Part shown: piece by piece, positions 21,012-32,238 of the stretch
Layout: every line of letters begins with the position of its first letter
How positions within the stretch are numbered: the first letter of the stretch is position 1
Assembly (NCBI RefSeq): GCF_033297405.1
Contig: NW_026944231.1
Location: 44,484 to 108,483 of the forward strand
Reading direction: 5' to 3'
Length of the DNA stretch: 64,000 bases
Source of the DNA: Parathielavia appendiculata
Taxonomy: Eukaryota > Ascomycota > Sordariomycetes > Sordariales > Chaetomiaceae
The notes under the pieces: model-generated
Database searches by the model: none
What the model was told of the DNA's origin: nothing
Seen by the model: only the letters and a program-made list of their open reading frames with translations
Program-made: the position numbers and the translations under genes

Positions 21012-24000
21012 ATGCGGGAAAGCAACACCCTTATGCGACTGCGCCTGGTTGTGCGTCGCCATGCTCTTCCCGAGGTCCGCGTGGTATTTGTCGTGCAGCT
21101 CGACACCGACCCAACCATCGTGAACCTTTTGGAGCAGGTGAACGAGATTGTTCCCCTTGAAAGCAACGACTGGGGTCTGGAGGATTACGCCGTCGAGCTC
21201 CGAGACTCCAGCGGTCATGCCTTCGACTGCCTGCACTTTCAACAGGTTTCTTTGGTTTTGAACAATGATGAACAAGTCTTGTAAGTGCCGGCCATGCGCT
21301 GATTTCTGTTGCATTCAACTGAGGCCTTTGTTCGCAACAGTATTCGTCCACTGGACATTGGAGATCGCCGCAAGCGTAGATTGAGCGGGAGAGACCAGAT
21401 CACAGCCGACGGCAGGCACCTGATTGACGGCGTGCCCTTCGGCCGTCCGCGTCTCAGGGGCCCGAGAGATCGACCACCCATCGACATCCCCCCTCTCAAA
21501 CGTCGGAGGATTACCTTCGAGGCCGACGAAGAAGATGACGAGGAACCGAGATTCCTCCTGACCGAGCATGGCGAGGACGATAGATCCGACCGGCGTGTCC
21601 GCATCCGAGCAGCATTTGATGACGTCGAACGCGATGGGTCTGAAGGCGACGAAGATGATGCAGACGACGATTTCGTAGATGAGGATAGTGACGAGGACGA
21701 GGGTGACGAGGCCATCGAAGGCGGAATCGACGGATCCGACCTGGAAGCCGAGTTGCGTGATCTTCAAGAGGACATCGAAGAGGACGATGAAGAATTACAA
21801 GACACGGCGTCCATCCAACCTAATTCCACGCACAAGAACACCCAGCCTTCAGCGTCGGGGGTTGTCGCGAGACTGGATCTCGAGACGCTTGACAAGATAA
21901 CAGCACTCCGAGCGGCGTTTCCGTCGGTCCCAGCTGACGCTTGCGAACGAGCTCTAAATCAGCAGCAAGGAAGCACGAAGCTAGCATATCTCAGATTACG
22001 GACCCAGCATCAACCTGCTATGCCCCTTGATGCCATCCTCTCCTATGTTGGTTCTTCCCCACCCAAAGCCACAGCAACCGAGAATGCCGCATCTGATGAG
22101 AGCGAGGCAGAATCGGTAGCCTCCATGGTTAAGCATTACGACCAGCACGGCTTCCCCAGCGGCTCCATCTTGGCCGGAACGGCGGCCTCTCAGACGGCAG
22201 AGGCCATGCGGAAATCCGGACATTCCGTAAAGGTTCCAGTCCATACCAAGTTCGACGACATTGTTGCGGTTCCAGCTAAGAAAGTATCACTTTCCCCCTC
22301 CTTTGGCGAGAGAGACAGTTCTGGCGAGTCCGACAGCGAAAGCGAGAGCGATAATGGAAGTGAGGGTGACAGTGACAATGACAGTGGCCCGGAGGTAGCA
22401 TCGTCCAAAATGGCCGAAGCATCAGGCAGCGCAAGGTTCTTTGGCGGGAGGGGTTTACCGTCCTCAAGCGAGGGCGAGGATGAGACCGGAGAAGAAAGAG
22501 GAAGTGACCGTTCCAGCGAGGACGAAGCTACCAGCAGCGACAGTGACGACAGCGAAGAAGTCGACGAGAGCGCGAGTCATGGTAGCGACGGCGGCAGCGA
22601 CAGTGACGACGATAGCAGTTTCAACGATGACACGGATGACAGTAACAAGGGCAGAGGTCAAGAAGCCGGTGGTTCTGCTGACAGCTCAGCCAGCAGCGAC
22701 GAGGCAGACTCGTCCAATGATGACGAGTCATCAGACGACAGCGCGGAGGAAGCTCCCCAGACCCGCTCAGTCAATGCAGAGGTCATCACTGCAATGGAAC
22801 CACCTGCTACCCAAGACCAGGATGCCCAGGAACCACAGTTGGATGCGACACCACCGGAGCTCAAGAGCGGCTCCGCCGAAACCCCGCGACCGGTGCCGCC
22901 CGGACAAGGGAAAAGGTCTACACAGAAACGCAATGCCCGCAGAAAAGCCGCTCGGATGGCACAGAAAGCCGCCGGCGGAGGCGAACCGTTACCACCAACT
23001 GCCGTTCCGTTACCTGCAGCAGAGACACTGGAGCTTCTCGAGTCAGTGGCAGCCAAGAAAGCGGCGCTGCTTCGGCGATTTGGCGAGGTGCATGAGCTCA
23101 TCTCACAAGAAGCGAAGGAAGCAACAGTCAACGACAGGGAACAGGATTCTGCTCCTTCGAACGCGCCTGTGGTGGAGAAGTCGACGCGCATGGACGGCAC
23201 TCGGCCCTTGAACAACCACACTCCGCTTAACTCGGTCGATGGTCATCCGCGACGGTTTGATGATCAACCCGAAGAACAAGCTGATCCTGAGGCATGGCGG
23301 AAAAAGATCGCATACCGCGCGGTGGAATGCTGCCAGGAGGGGATTAAACTCAGCGAGCCGCCTTTTCCGTTTGTGCAGCGATGGGATCCGCAGCAACAAT
23401 TTGTCCACAGAGACGGGAACAATCGCGGTGGGCGCTCGAAGCGGAAACAGCGGAACCGGGAAGAGTTCTTGGAAGGTAGCCGGGCCAGCACCAAGAGACA
23501 GAAATACGGGAATTCCATGGACTACGATGGCGATGGTGAGTCGTACGCCAACGACACAACCGGCTACAAGGAGACGATCCTCAACTACGACGAGGAGTCG
23601 CCGGAAACTCGGGAGCAGCCGGAACAAACGTCGGTGCACCCTGCAGACGAGGAAGAGGACTTGCCACCCCTTCCAACCGACGTATCAACATTACCGAAAC
23701 TCCGCCCCGGCGATGCGGTGGCCGGCATGATTGTCTCATGGAAGCAATTGCTGCTCTCAAAGGCCACCAACTGGCAGCCCCAGGTGTCCACTCTCACAGG
23801 CATTGTGGTCGACGTGTTGGGCGGCAACACCTTGGAGGTTCGTCTTGCCAAGCGCGACCGAAACATCGACCGCAGCGAGAGGGTGTATGACGACGACGGA
23901 CACCGGGTCTATGACAAGTTTGAGGTGCCGGACATGGATGATGAAGATGATGAAGCCGCCGAACAAGGGTATCGGACCCTGGAGCTGGCGGATATGATTG

Positions 24001-25525
24001 AACCCCGTGTTCTTCAAGCCGCCCCTGGCGTTGTTGAGGTTGCGCCGTCGCCCAAGGAACCGTCTGTCCCTGGCCAACGGGATATGATGCGCGATGCAGT
24101 TCAACATGAGGAACGGTCGTCTAAAGACAAAGTCTCGACTACCCCTGACCAAACACAGGCGGGTCCACATGAAACCGATACTCAAGATATGGACGTTGAC
24201 ACCTACGGCGGCGGTGGCCAGAGCATAGTATCCGAAACTCCTGTCGCTCGGAAACCCGATGCTTCGATTTCGGAAGACCGGCGCCACGAATTCAGTCTCC
24301 GCATCAATGATGCGGGTTTTCGCAAGGATGTCGATCCCTCAGTCACCACCTTTCCGAACAGCGCAGGCTTAGATCTAAGCAGTCCGTCGAGACAGTTGGA
24401 AGAGATGTCTCATGACGCCACTACCATCATCGGCTCTCAGGCCGCGCAATCCCAGAGCCAAGCCAGCCCGCAGCTGCCATCACAAACAACATTGAATAAC
24501 GTGGACTCCCAGCCGATTTATCTCGAGCCTTTCCACCGTCTCTCTGACCCCATCTCGGATCCTCATGATGGGCACGATGAACGCCGAGAAGCATATACCG
24601 CGCTGGATGTTCTGCCATCTGAGACGGCCAGCCCTCACAGTGGAAGGCAGGTCGACCCGGCTTTCAGCATCGAGTTAGGCACCGGTGATGATCCCTTTCC
24701 CGACATGGACGATCCTGCCTTGGTGTCCCGCTCAACCTTAGGTCGTCACAGTGACATTGGAGAGAACCCTGCGGTCCCCAAGAAGGAGCATGACAACGAC
24801 ACAGGGTCAAAGTCGGACTCTTCTTTTGCCTCGCTGAGCGACCCTTGGAAAGAAGCCTCGACGAACGGATCGTTTAAATCGCCCACCGAGAGTGCCGTCA
24901 TGTCGGCCCTCAAAGTCCGGAAGCCGGATGTGACTCCTGATTTGGAGTACGAAGAAGCTATGCGTCGTCTTGATGGCTCTGGCGACATCTCTGAGGAAGA
25001 TGACAATGAGCATCTCTCTGAATTAGCTCAGAAGCTAGTCGATATACCCATTAAAAAAAGCCGACGCCCAAAAAGCCAAGTCAGAAGAAAGGAGCTTTGA
25101 AGTCGTCCACCGCCCCTAACATCAAGACAGACCGTACCTCGCCAAGTCCACGTCCGGCTTATCGAGGCACCGTGACCCCCACCGCACGAGCAACTGACTC
25201 GACATCTCCTGAGGGATTCCAAGTTGCGTCACTCGTCATTAGCAGCCCGGAGCCCGGACTTGAAGAGCACTACGCCGAGGACGGCATTGACGAGACGTAC
25301 GAGGACCCGAACATGCCGACCGGCTCAGGCTGGGTCAAGAAGCCGCGCGTTCGCCGCGGTGTCAGCCTGCCGGCGTCTTCGCTCTGGCAGGAGACTGCTG
25401 CGCCCAAGAGACTTGCATCGTCGCAGTTTAGACAGACTGTGGAGAGCAGACTGAGTTCGGCGATGGTGGAATTGGAAGCGGCGAAGAAGAAGTTGAAGTT
25501 GGGAAAGATATTTCAATCGCACTAG
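21012..25525 (+). CDS. Large acidic protein with coilin-like ends (candidate fungal coilin)
   Basis: Exon 1 is 21012-21280 and a 60-nt intron (GTAAGT...CAACAG) ends at 21340. Exon 2 is open to 25100, and the protein continues in the -1 frame to 25525 (about 1,484 residues). A second ATG at 21033 (MRLRLVVRRHALPEV) may be the true start. Residues ~8-95 look like the ubiquitin-like N-terminal domain of coilin: RLRLVV strand, then VLNNDEQVFIRPL at the end. The middle is very acidic and Ser/Asp/Glu-rich, followed by a short RG/basic patch (NNRGGRSKRKQRNR). Residues ~860-985 (RPGDAVAGMIVSWKQLLLS, NWQPQVSTLTGIVVDV, VYDDDGHRVYDKFEV, LELADMIEPRVL) parallel coilin's Tudor-like domain. The function is inferred. 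The frame change occurs at an A7 run (25053-25059), after which the frame reads KKPTPKKPSQKKGALKSS. Confidence 0.7.
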
Positions 25526-26338
25526 GAGTCGCACTCGAGGAGTTGCTATTGTCTCGAGTCTCTTTCGTTGTATTGCTCCTCGGTTTGTAGTGTATGGAAT
25601 ATCTAAACGACCATCGATTATCTAAACCCATCAGGACTACTTACCCTTTACCCGCTTCTCATTCCCTTGTTTGCACATGTTGAACTCTGCCGCCACGCCA
25701 GAATCTTGAAGGAGTCGGTCTGTAATACCGAGAAAGCCGTCAGCTGCACATGTGAGGCTGCGGCCCGCGTCGCGGCCGTGTGGGGGATTATGAATCATTG
25801 GCCTGGAGGGGGCGTTTAAGCGCTTGTGAAGCCCCGGTCTGACGCGGGTTTGGTGAGAGACGGCAAGCGAGGAGAGGAAAAGAGAAAGGCCACCACCGCT
25901 AAAATCAGCGGCTCGGCTGACCCAGCACTCCGAACTGCTTCATTGGCCTCGGTTGAGGGCGCTTTGTGGGACAGTGGGTCGAGCCCCTGCCGAAGCGTTG
26001 CAGATCCCCTGTTCGCGACCCGTATCAGGGGCGCGATATCTGTGAGATGCGCAGAGGAGCGGCACAGTGTTCCCACCAGGAAGGGTGTTTGGACGATTCA
26101 AAATTGGTAATAATGCAACCTTGAGGCATGAGTTTGGGGGCCATGCTCTGGGTCCCTCTTGATCCGGAGGTTATTCCCACTTCTGATTCCCCTTCGTGCT
26201 CCAACTGTTTCGTTCTACCTTTTTAAACCCGTCCTTCGTCTCGCTCGCGCGCCTACCTGGGCCCGTCAGCGTGGCACGCTTCTGGCCTTAACCAGGACGT
26301 ACAGCGCGGCAGCTTCAGCCATTGTCCCCCTGCCCAAC
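25526..26338. other. Spacer upstream of the cell-surface protein gene
   Basis: No supported gene; the open frames have no recognisable features. The last few hundred bases should hold the promoter and leader of the following gene. Confidence 0.5.
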
Positions 26339-27438
26339 ATGAAGACCCCTTTTGTCGTCCTCGTTCATGTCGGCATCCTGCAGACATGCCTCGCCAAGTG
26401 CTACTACCCAGGCGGTTTTGAATCCACCGACATTCCCTGCGATCCGGACGCCGAAGTCAGTGCTTGCTGCGCCAATGGAGATTCGAAGGTCGCGAATGCG
26501 TGCTTGTCCAACAAGCTCTGCATAATGCCGGCCGGCACCATCGCCCGAGGAGGATGTACGGATCCGACATTTACGTCTCCCGACTGCCCCAGATACTGCA
26601 TGAGTATGTCTTCCCGACGTCTCCCTGTCGAGGTGGAGGCATCCACGGCTGACTAGGCGTCTCAGATGTGGAGGGCAAAGGGTGGAATCTGGTCTCGTGC
26701 TCCAATGTCACCCAAAAGGAGACATCCTTTTGTTGTGATCAAAAAGCCGGTTGCTGCGACAGTGGCCTCGGCCGGTTGGAGATCGAGCCGTCAAAGCCAA
26801 TATTTACATGGGCCGTGTACGACAAGTCAAAGAGCGCATATGTCGTGCTCAATCCGCTCTCAACCACCACGTCTTCGTCAATAAGCTCCTCGACCAGTTT
26901 CTCAACAGGTGCTGCTAGCGGTAGTACCAGTGCGAGTGACGCCACCACTTCGAGTGGCACGAGCGCGTCCACGATAAGCTACGCATCCCAAGCGACGACT
27001 GGGCCCTCTCCATCGAGCACGGGAAGTCGAGCGCCCGCAGAAACCGGGCAGTCCTCAGCCGCACAAACCGAACAATCTTCGGGGTTGTCCACGGGTGCCC
27101 AGGCTGGTATCGGGGTAGGCGCCGCGGTCGGCGCTTTGCTGGTCTTAGCCGTGGCATATCTGTGGTGGAAGTTGAAAAAGACGCAGGAAGTTATCGCAGC
27201 AACGGCAGCAGGTCGACATGGCTGGCACAACTCATACCCTCCCCCACCGCCAGCGCCTTCCTACTATCCCCAAGACATCTCGATGAAGCACGAGCTACAA
27301 GGAGACCGGGAGACACACGAGTTGCAAGGTCAGAGCTATTATCCCAACGGCGATCCCAGGAATACCGAGCTATCCACTCAGGGTTCATATCCGGCAGTCA
27401 ACTCCCCGGTAACGACATTCCACGGAGTCAGTCGGTGA
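26339..27438 (+). CDS. Single-pass cell-surface protein with Cys-rich ectodomain
   Basis: Exons 26339-26603 and 26666-27438 (62-nt intron, GTATGT...CTCAG) encode 345 residues. The chosen ATG gives a signal peptide (MKTPFVVLVHVGILQTCLA). The ectodomain holds about 15 cysteines in the order CYYPGG, CDPDAEVSACC, CLSNKLC, GGCTD, DCPRYC, SCSNVT, FCCDQKAGCCD. A Ser/Thr-rich stalk of about 90 residues follows, then one membrane helix (AGIGVGAAVGALLVLAVAYL) and a Tyr/Pro-rich cytoplasmic tail (NSYPPPPPAPSYYPQD). This layout is common among fungal wall-anchored or sensor-like membrane proteins. I do not recognise a named domain, so a role in surface sensing is only a possibility. Confidence 0.85.
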
Positions 27439-28011
27439 CAAAGTTGGGGGGACTGTGTATGCTTCGGTAACTTTAACTTGGTTGCATGTATATTGCAAGT
27501 TTCAGGCTTAGTTACTAATTACCTGTGGACTTATTCCATGCTGTACATGTAATCATGCCTTATTCCCATGCCAACCGGATATATTACCTGAGAAAGGGCA
27601 CCTCTTCACTAAATAGAGTCTGCCGGAATGGTATGTCAGCATGGGTGACCATACTCTCAAAGTTTGGGATGAAGGGCATGGGACACAATCTCCAACTTCC
27701 CTTCGTTGTGCTACCATGCTAACAAATAAAGGAGCCCATACCCACGAGGATGCACAATACGATAAGCCTCATCTGAAGTTCCATGAGACCTTTCCTGGTG
27801 GGCTCATGTGTCCCTTTGTTTGTGGCAATCTGTTTTCCCATGTAACTTGTTTGCCTGTATGACATTGGTATCCTGCCAGCTTCAAACCTTGAAGTGGGTA
27901 GATGGAGTTATAACTGGGTGTTCTCCTCGCAGCTTTCCTCAACACCTTTGAATCTATACCTTAACGAAAGAGCGGTCTGGTACTGTGGTTTAATTTTTGG
28001 GAATCGTCAAA
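27439..28011. other. Spacer, nothing recognised
   Basis: No gene-like frame is present between the surface protein and the SPT3 remnant. Confidence 0.6.
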
Positions 28012-29245
28012 ATGAACAAAACCGTACCGCCAAGGTACCGCAATGAAATCCTCAAAGGAAGAGTGCTGCACCTGGGGCCGAGTTATTGTAGGGGCTAGAT
28101 ATGTCATCATCTAACTACAACACTCCATTAAATGATGTAGGTGGCCGCGGAAGTGACTCACCCCTCAGCTGAGACAACACGACGGTTGAGAACATTGTCC
28201 GGGAACAAACAATGCACATGGTGAGAGGCGTCCATCGAGTTCTGCTTCCTATGAAACTGGCCACTAACACCACGGTCACCACCTAGCTGGCGGTTGCTGG
28301 GCAACTGGCTGCACGCGGTGGCGACACCAGTATTCACAACAAACGACATTCTCTTCCAGATACGCCACAACCCGGGACGCCTGGCCAGGCTGCGACACCA
28401 TGTGCGTTGAAAGCAGATACGCGTGAAGGCGAGGGTCAAAGGCGACGAGGCAGTCGACGACATCGGCCTGGACGATGTGAATGCTCTGACTGAGAAAGAC
28501 GACGGTGGAGACACTGCTGAAGCAGCAGGACCCGCCAATTCAGGCTCGGACTCGTCCACTCCCCGGCCAACGCAGCCCGGCACACTGAAAGCCAGCATCC
28601 CAGAAGCTATCATCTGCCCTCTCCCCTGGTCGATACTCTCCATGTTCCCCCACACAAGCGACATCCCCTCCCTCGCACCCCTCGACGACGACGAAGCCGT
28701 GGAAGACACTGAACTAGGCCAAACCAACAACTCCTGGCTCTTCGCCCGCCTCGTCAAACGACAAACGCACCCGCGACATGACGGCCGACCAGTACGTGGC
28801 CTGGTCCGAATGTCGGTCGGCATCCTTCACTTACCGCAAGAAAAGAATGTTCCGGGAGAGGTGCGGATTGGGTGTCATTTCCGACCACCGGTCCAAGGAC
28901 GACGTGCTGGAGATGTTGGGGTTCTTGACGGGCGAGAGGGTGCGGGTCCTGACGGAAAAGGCATTGGCAGATAAGGAGCAGGAGAAAGGAAGTTGAGGTG
29001 TGAGGTTACCCCGGGGGGAAGGGGCATCAAGAGAAAGCTTGAGGGGGAAGGGCCGTTTGCGGTGAGGGACGGCAGAGCAGGAAAAGGGGAGGGAGGAGAC
29101 AGAGACTGCACGAGTGCCCAACAGTCCAATCCAGCCGCGACATGTAAGTCGGGCGTTTGAACTGCTGCAGACTCTCCCAAAGAGCTACACGACCATGTAC
29201 AATGGGACGCGGTTGAGGCAGCGGAATGGGCTCGGGATCTTCTCA
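28012..29245 (+). pseudogene. SPT3: SPT3 pseudogene (SAGA transcription complex subunit)
   Basis: Blocks of Spt3 appear in order. MNKTVPPRYRNEI is at 28012. At 28129 'stop-M-M-stop-VAAEVTHPSAETT' replaces the expected QMM(F)VAAEV. ENIVREQTMHM follows, then an intact-looking intron (28233-28298). Next are QLAARG and VFTTNDILFQIRHNPGRLAR (near 28330), KARVKGDEAVDDIGLDDV, the second histone-fold region (YVAWSECRSASFTYRKKRMF at about 28793 to LTEKAL) and the C-terminal HVSRAFELLQT (near 29140). Disabling changes include TAA at 28129, TAG at 28138, TGA at 28408 and 28994, and frame changes near 28175, 28318 and 28765 and before the C-terminal block. Several stops fit C-to-T/G-to-A change (CAA to TAA, TGG to TGA). 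Spt3 normally helps SAGA deliver TBP. This copy cannot make it. Confidence 0.8.
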
Positions 29246-29477
29246 GTCGAAGAAAGAGGAAAGGTTTATCAAATGGCGGCAGAGTTGAACTCAGCCGTAA
29301 GGAGTAAAGCATTACATTTCCTGGTACCCGCCAGCCTTGCGCAGAGGGTACTACCTCTCGTGATATGACTTGAGCCGACGAGCCTTGACCGCTTGTGCCA
29401 TTCTGACTCATCCTCTGTTCCTTCCTCTGAACCATACGGATACATCATCAACCCCACGATCATCAATCTTATGCTCC

Positions 29478-32238
29478 TCACTCATCCACAACTCGAAACA
29501 GCGCCAGAGACATAGCATCTGCCAGGAACGAATCGTTCGGCCTCTTAACGCTCAACAGCCGCGTCAACCCACCATCCCTTCCCCCAAAACCACCACCGAA
29601 AGAAACGAGCGAAGGCGATCGGGAACCCCGATGCCTCTCGTCCCCACTGCTAATGTACTCTTCCCCGTCACTCAAGTATGGGTACGGACTGCTATTGGCA
29701 CCCGGCACAACGAGGTTCTTTGCGTTGCTGAATCGCCTTGAGCGGTCAGGGGCCGGAACTGGAAGTGGTCCGGATTGGGACAGACGCCTGTTGGTGGCCG
29801 TGGTGGTGGCGTTTCTTCGACGGAGTGAGCTGGCCGGGGAAATCGATGGAGACGGGGACGGGGAGCGGTTAGTGGTGCTGTCTGCGAGCGCCGTGTTGAG
29901 GTCGAGGGTTTCGACCTGAGTAATAGGTTCCAACTGGGATGTGTTGATGATCGGTGGTAGAGGGCTTTGGCTGCGGATTGGCGGCGAGCCGGAGGATGGG
30001 AGGGGTGACTTTGACCGTGACCTAGGCCGCAGAGCTTCGAAGCGTGCGTTGGAGGTGGACAAGGCACGGTCCCGGCCTCGGGCGGATGCTGCTGCTTCTT
30101 TGTTTTTCTCAGTTGTAAGAAGATCCCAGAGCTGTTGCAGCCATTTGCGCTTCTCCTCAGGCCGCATGGATCGGATGGGCAGGACCTCGGCGCCGGCCAT
30201 CTCGCGGGTGGGCCAGGGAAAGCTGACGGCCATTTCGCGCAGCGTCAGACTGTTGAGCTGGCGCAGGATGATGCGGATCTGGGCTTCGACGTTGGACTCA
30301 TGTGGGAAGTACCAGTCTCGACGAAGCTCGAGACGCTCGGCAATCTGCGTCATCGCACCAACAAGCCTAGATAATCATGAGCCTGGTTAGTGCCTATTCA
30401 CTCCCATTCCTGTCCTGGATTTAGACCCACCATTCAATGGCAACCTCGTCCGGCACGGCCTGTGCCTTACTCAGCAACCAGCCGAGCATCTCGGGCGACC
30501 CAGATTGGTTCAGGATGGGGATGCTGCGCTTGTCGTGCTCACGGCCTTGAAGTTTGATGATGAAGTCATTGTACTCCTTCATGGCGCTCAGCTCGAGCCC
30601 GGCAAACTTGCCGCCTCTGAGAGCGTGGCAGATCTCGTCGCCCAGAGAAATGCCCGCCTTGATGCCGCTGTTGAGTCCGCGTCCTGGCCAGAAGTGCACG
30701 GTCATGGCGGCGTCGCCGGCCACGGCAACGAGAGCATGTGGGCGATGAACGAAGCGGGAATCCTCCAGGGGAAGCGTCCGCACGCCCTCCCGGACCGCCT
30801 GGACCACGATTGGAATGCGCACAACGTTAATGACCTCGCTCTCCTTGAACCCGAACAGCTTCAACCCGTCCTCAATCGACTTCCACAGCGCCGAGTTCCG
30901 GGCCTCGGAGGGCGCAAACACTCGACTCTCGTCAAATCCCTCCGGAATACTCCCATCAGGCCGACGAAAGCAGCCCGGACTGCCAAAGTGGATAGGCTTT
31001 CCATCCACGCCTACCATCTTTTCCCACTCGTCCTCGGTCAACTGCATGTTGAGGTACCCCTTGCCGTCGTGGTCGCTCGCATTCAGCAGGTACCGCGTCT
31101 GCCCCAGCGTTAGGAACATGTTGAGTGGTTGGCTCCAGGGCAGCCCAGCCTTCGCGCCCCGATCAAACGCCAGACCAAGCGCATAACTCCTCCCGCGCTC
31201 CTTCTCATACCCCCTGAAGTAGCTCTTCCGAACCCACGACGCCGCGCCATCCGTTCCCAACAGCACATGGAAATCGCCGCACTTGCCCGCCGCCAGCTCC
31301 TCCCTCGTGACGCCCTCGGCGTGCAGGTGGATCAGACCGTAGAACTCGTCGGTCTGACACCGGCTCAGCAACCTATCCTCCACCTTGCGGATCTGGATAT
31401 TGGCCGAGCCGGGCCATACCCGCTCCGGCCGTCCCTCGAAAAGCGCCTCAAACGTCCGAGGACTGAGCAAGCTCGTGACCGAGTCCTGTAGGGTGACCAC
31501 CTGGTCCCGCCGGCGCGCAGTGGGCGGGTAGTCGACCGTTCCCTTCTCCGTCGTGACCCACCTCCGCTCCCAAACATGCACCTCTACCTTGCCGCGACCC
31601 TTTTCTGCGAGCGAGATGGCCGACGCGAGACCAGTCGGCCCGCCGCCGACGATGCACACACGCAGTCGACCCGAGGGATACGGGTAGCGGACCAGCTCCC
31701 CGGGCGGCAAGGGGTTAAGGTTGCGGTGCAGGGTCGGGTCAAAAAAGAAATCCAGCACGGCGCGGGACCGGTCGGTGAAGCCGCTCTGCGGGACGCGGGC
31801 CTTGATGAGCATGAAGCGGACGGCCTGGAGCAGGGGCGTGGCGGCGAAGTCGGCGTGGCGGTTGCCGTAGATGCGCATCTGAATGGCCCAGGCGATGCCG
31901 GGCACCGTGCGGTTACTTTCGTCCCCGATGATGGCCCGAAGCTCCGAGATCTGGGCCTGCCCGTCGATAGCCATGATGGCCATGCGCAGCAGGAAGATGC
32001 GCGCCCGCTCCATCTCGGTCCGGCTCACCTCGGGCCCGCCCCAGGCATCCTCGTACACCTTGGAGAACAGGATGGTATCCTCCGAGTTGACCGTCGGGTC
32101 AGTAGCTGCGGGGCTGTGTGCATGTGATGGATGGTTGGTGGCAGGTTGTGGTGATGTTGACATCGCCAGTGTCTTGATTCCGCTGAGCCGCCCAAAGCGG
32201 AATGCCGACCCTGAGCCGCGTCCTTCGCTGCTCGGCAT
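29478..32238 (-). CDS. FAD-dependent monooxygenase with long N- and C-terminal extensions
   Basis: Exons 32238-30431 and 30366-29478 (64-nt intron with a GTGGGT donor and CTAAC branch site) encode 898 residues. The first ATG in frame is at 32238; another at 32163 is possible. Residues ~70-190 are a helical region I cannot name. The FAD/Rossmann motif (CIVGGGPTGLASAISLAEKG) is near residue 195. The second FAD motif AGDAAMTVHFWPGRGLNSG is near residue 505, as in PHBH/UbiH-type flavin monooxygenases. After ~residue 610 there is a helical part, then a Ser/Arg/Pro-rich tail ending SLALFRVVDE. Substrate is unknown. It does not sit in a visible biosynthetic cluster. Confidence 0.82.

Noticed and set aside
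22441..23211. A 256-codon frame inside the coilin-like gene, alternative plus-strand frame
   Set aside because: It arises from the repetitive acidic Ser/Asp codons read out of frame; the main frame is continuous and far longer.
27640..27720. GGGTGACCA motif reminiscent of 5S rRNA
   Set aside because: The flanking 5S sequence and secondary structure are missing.
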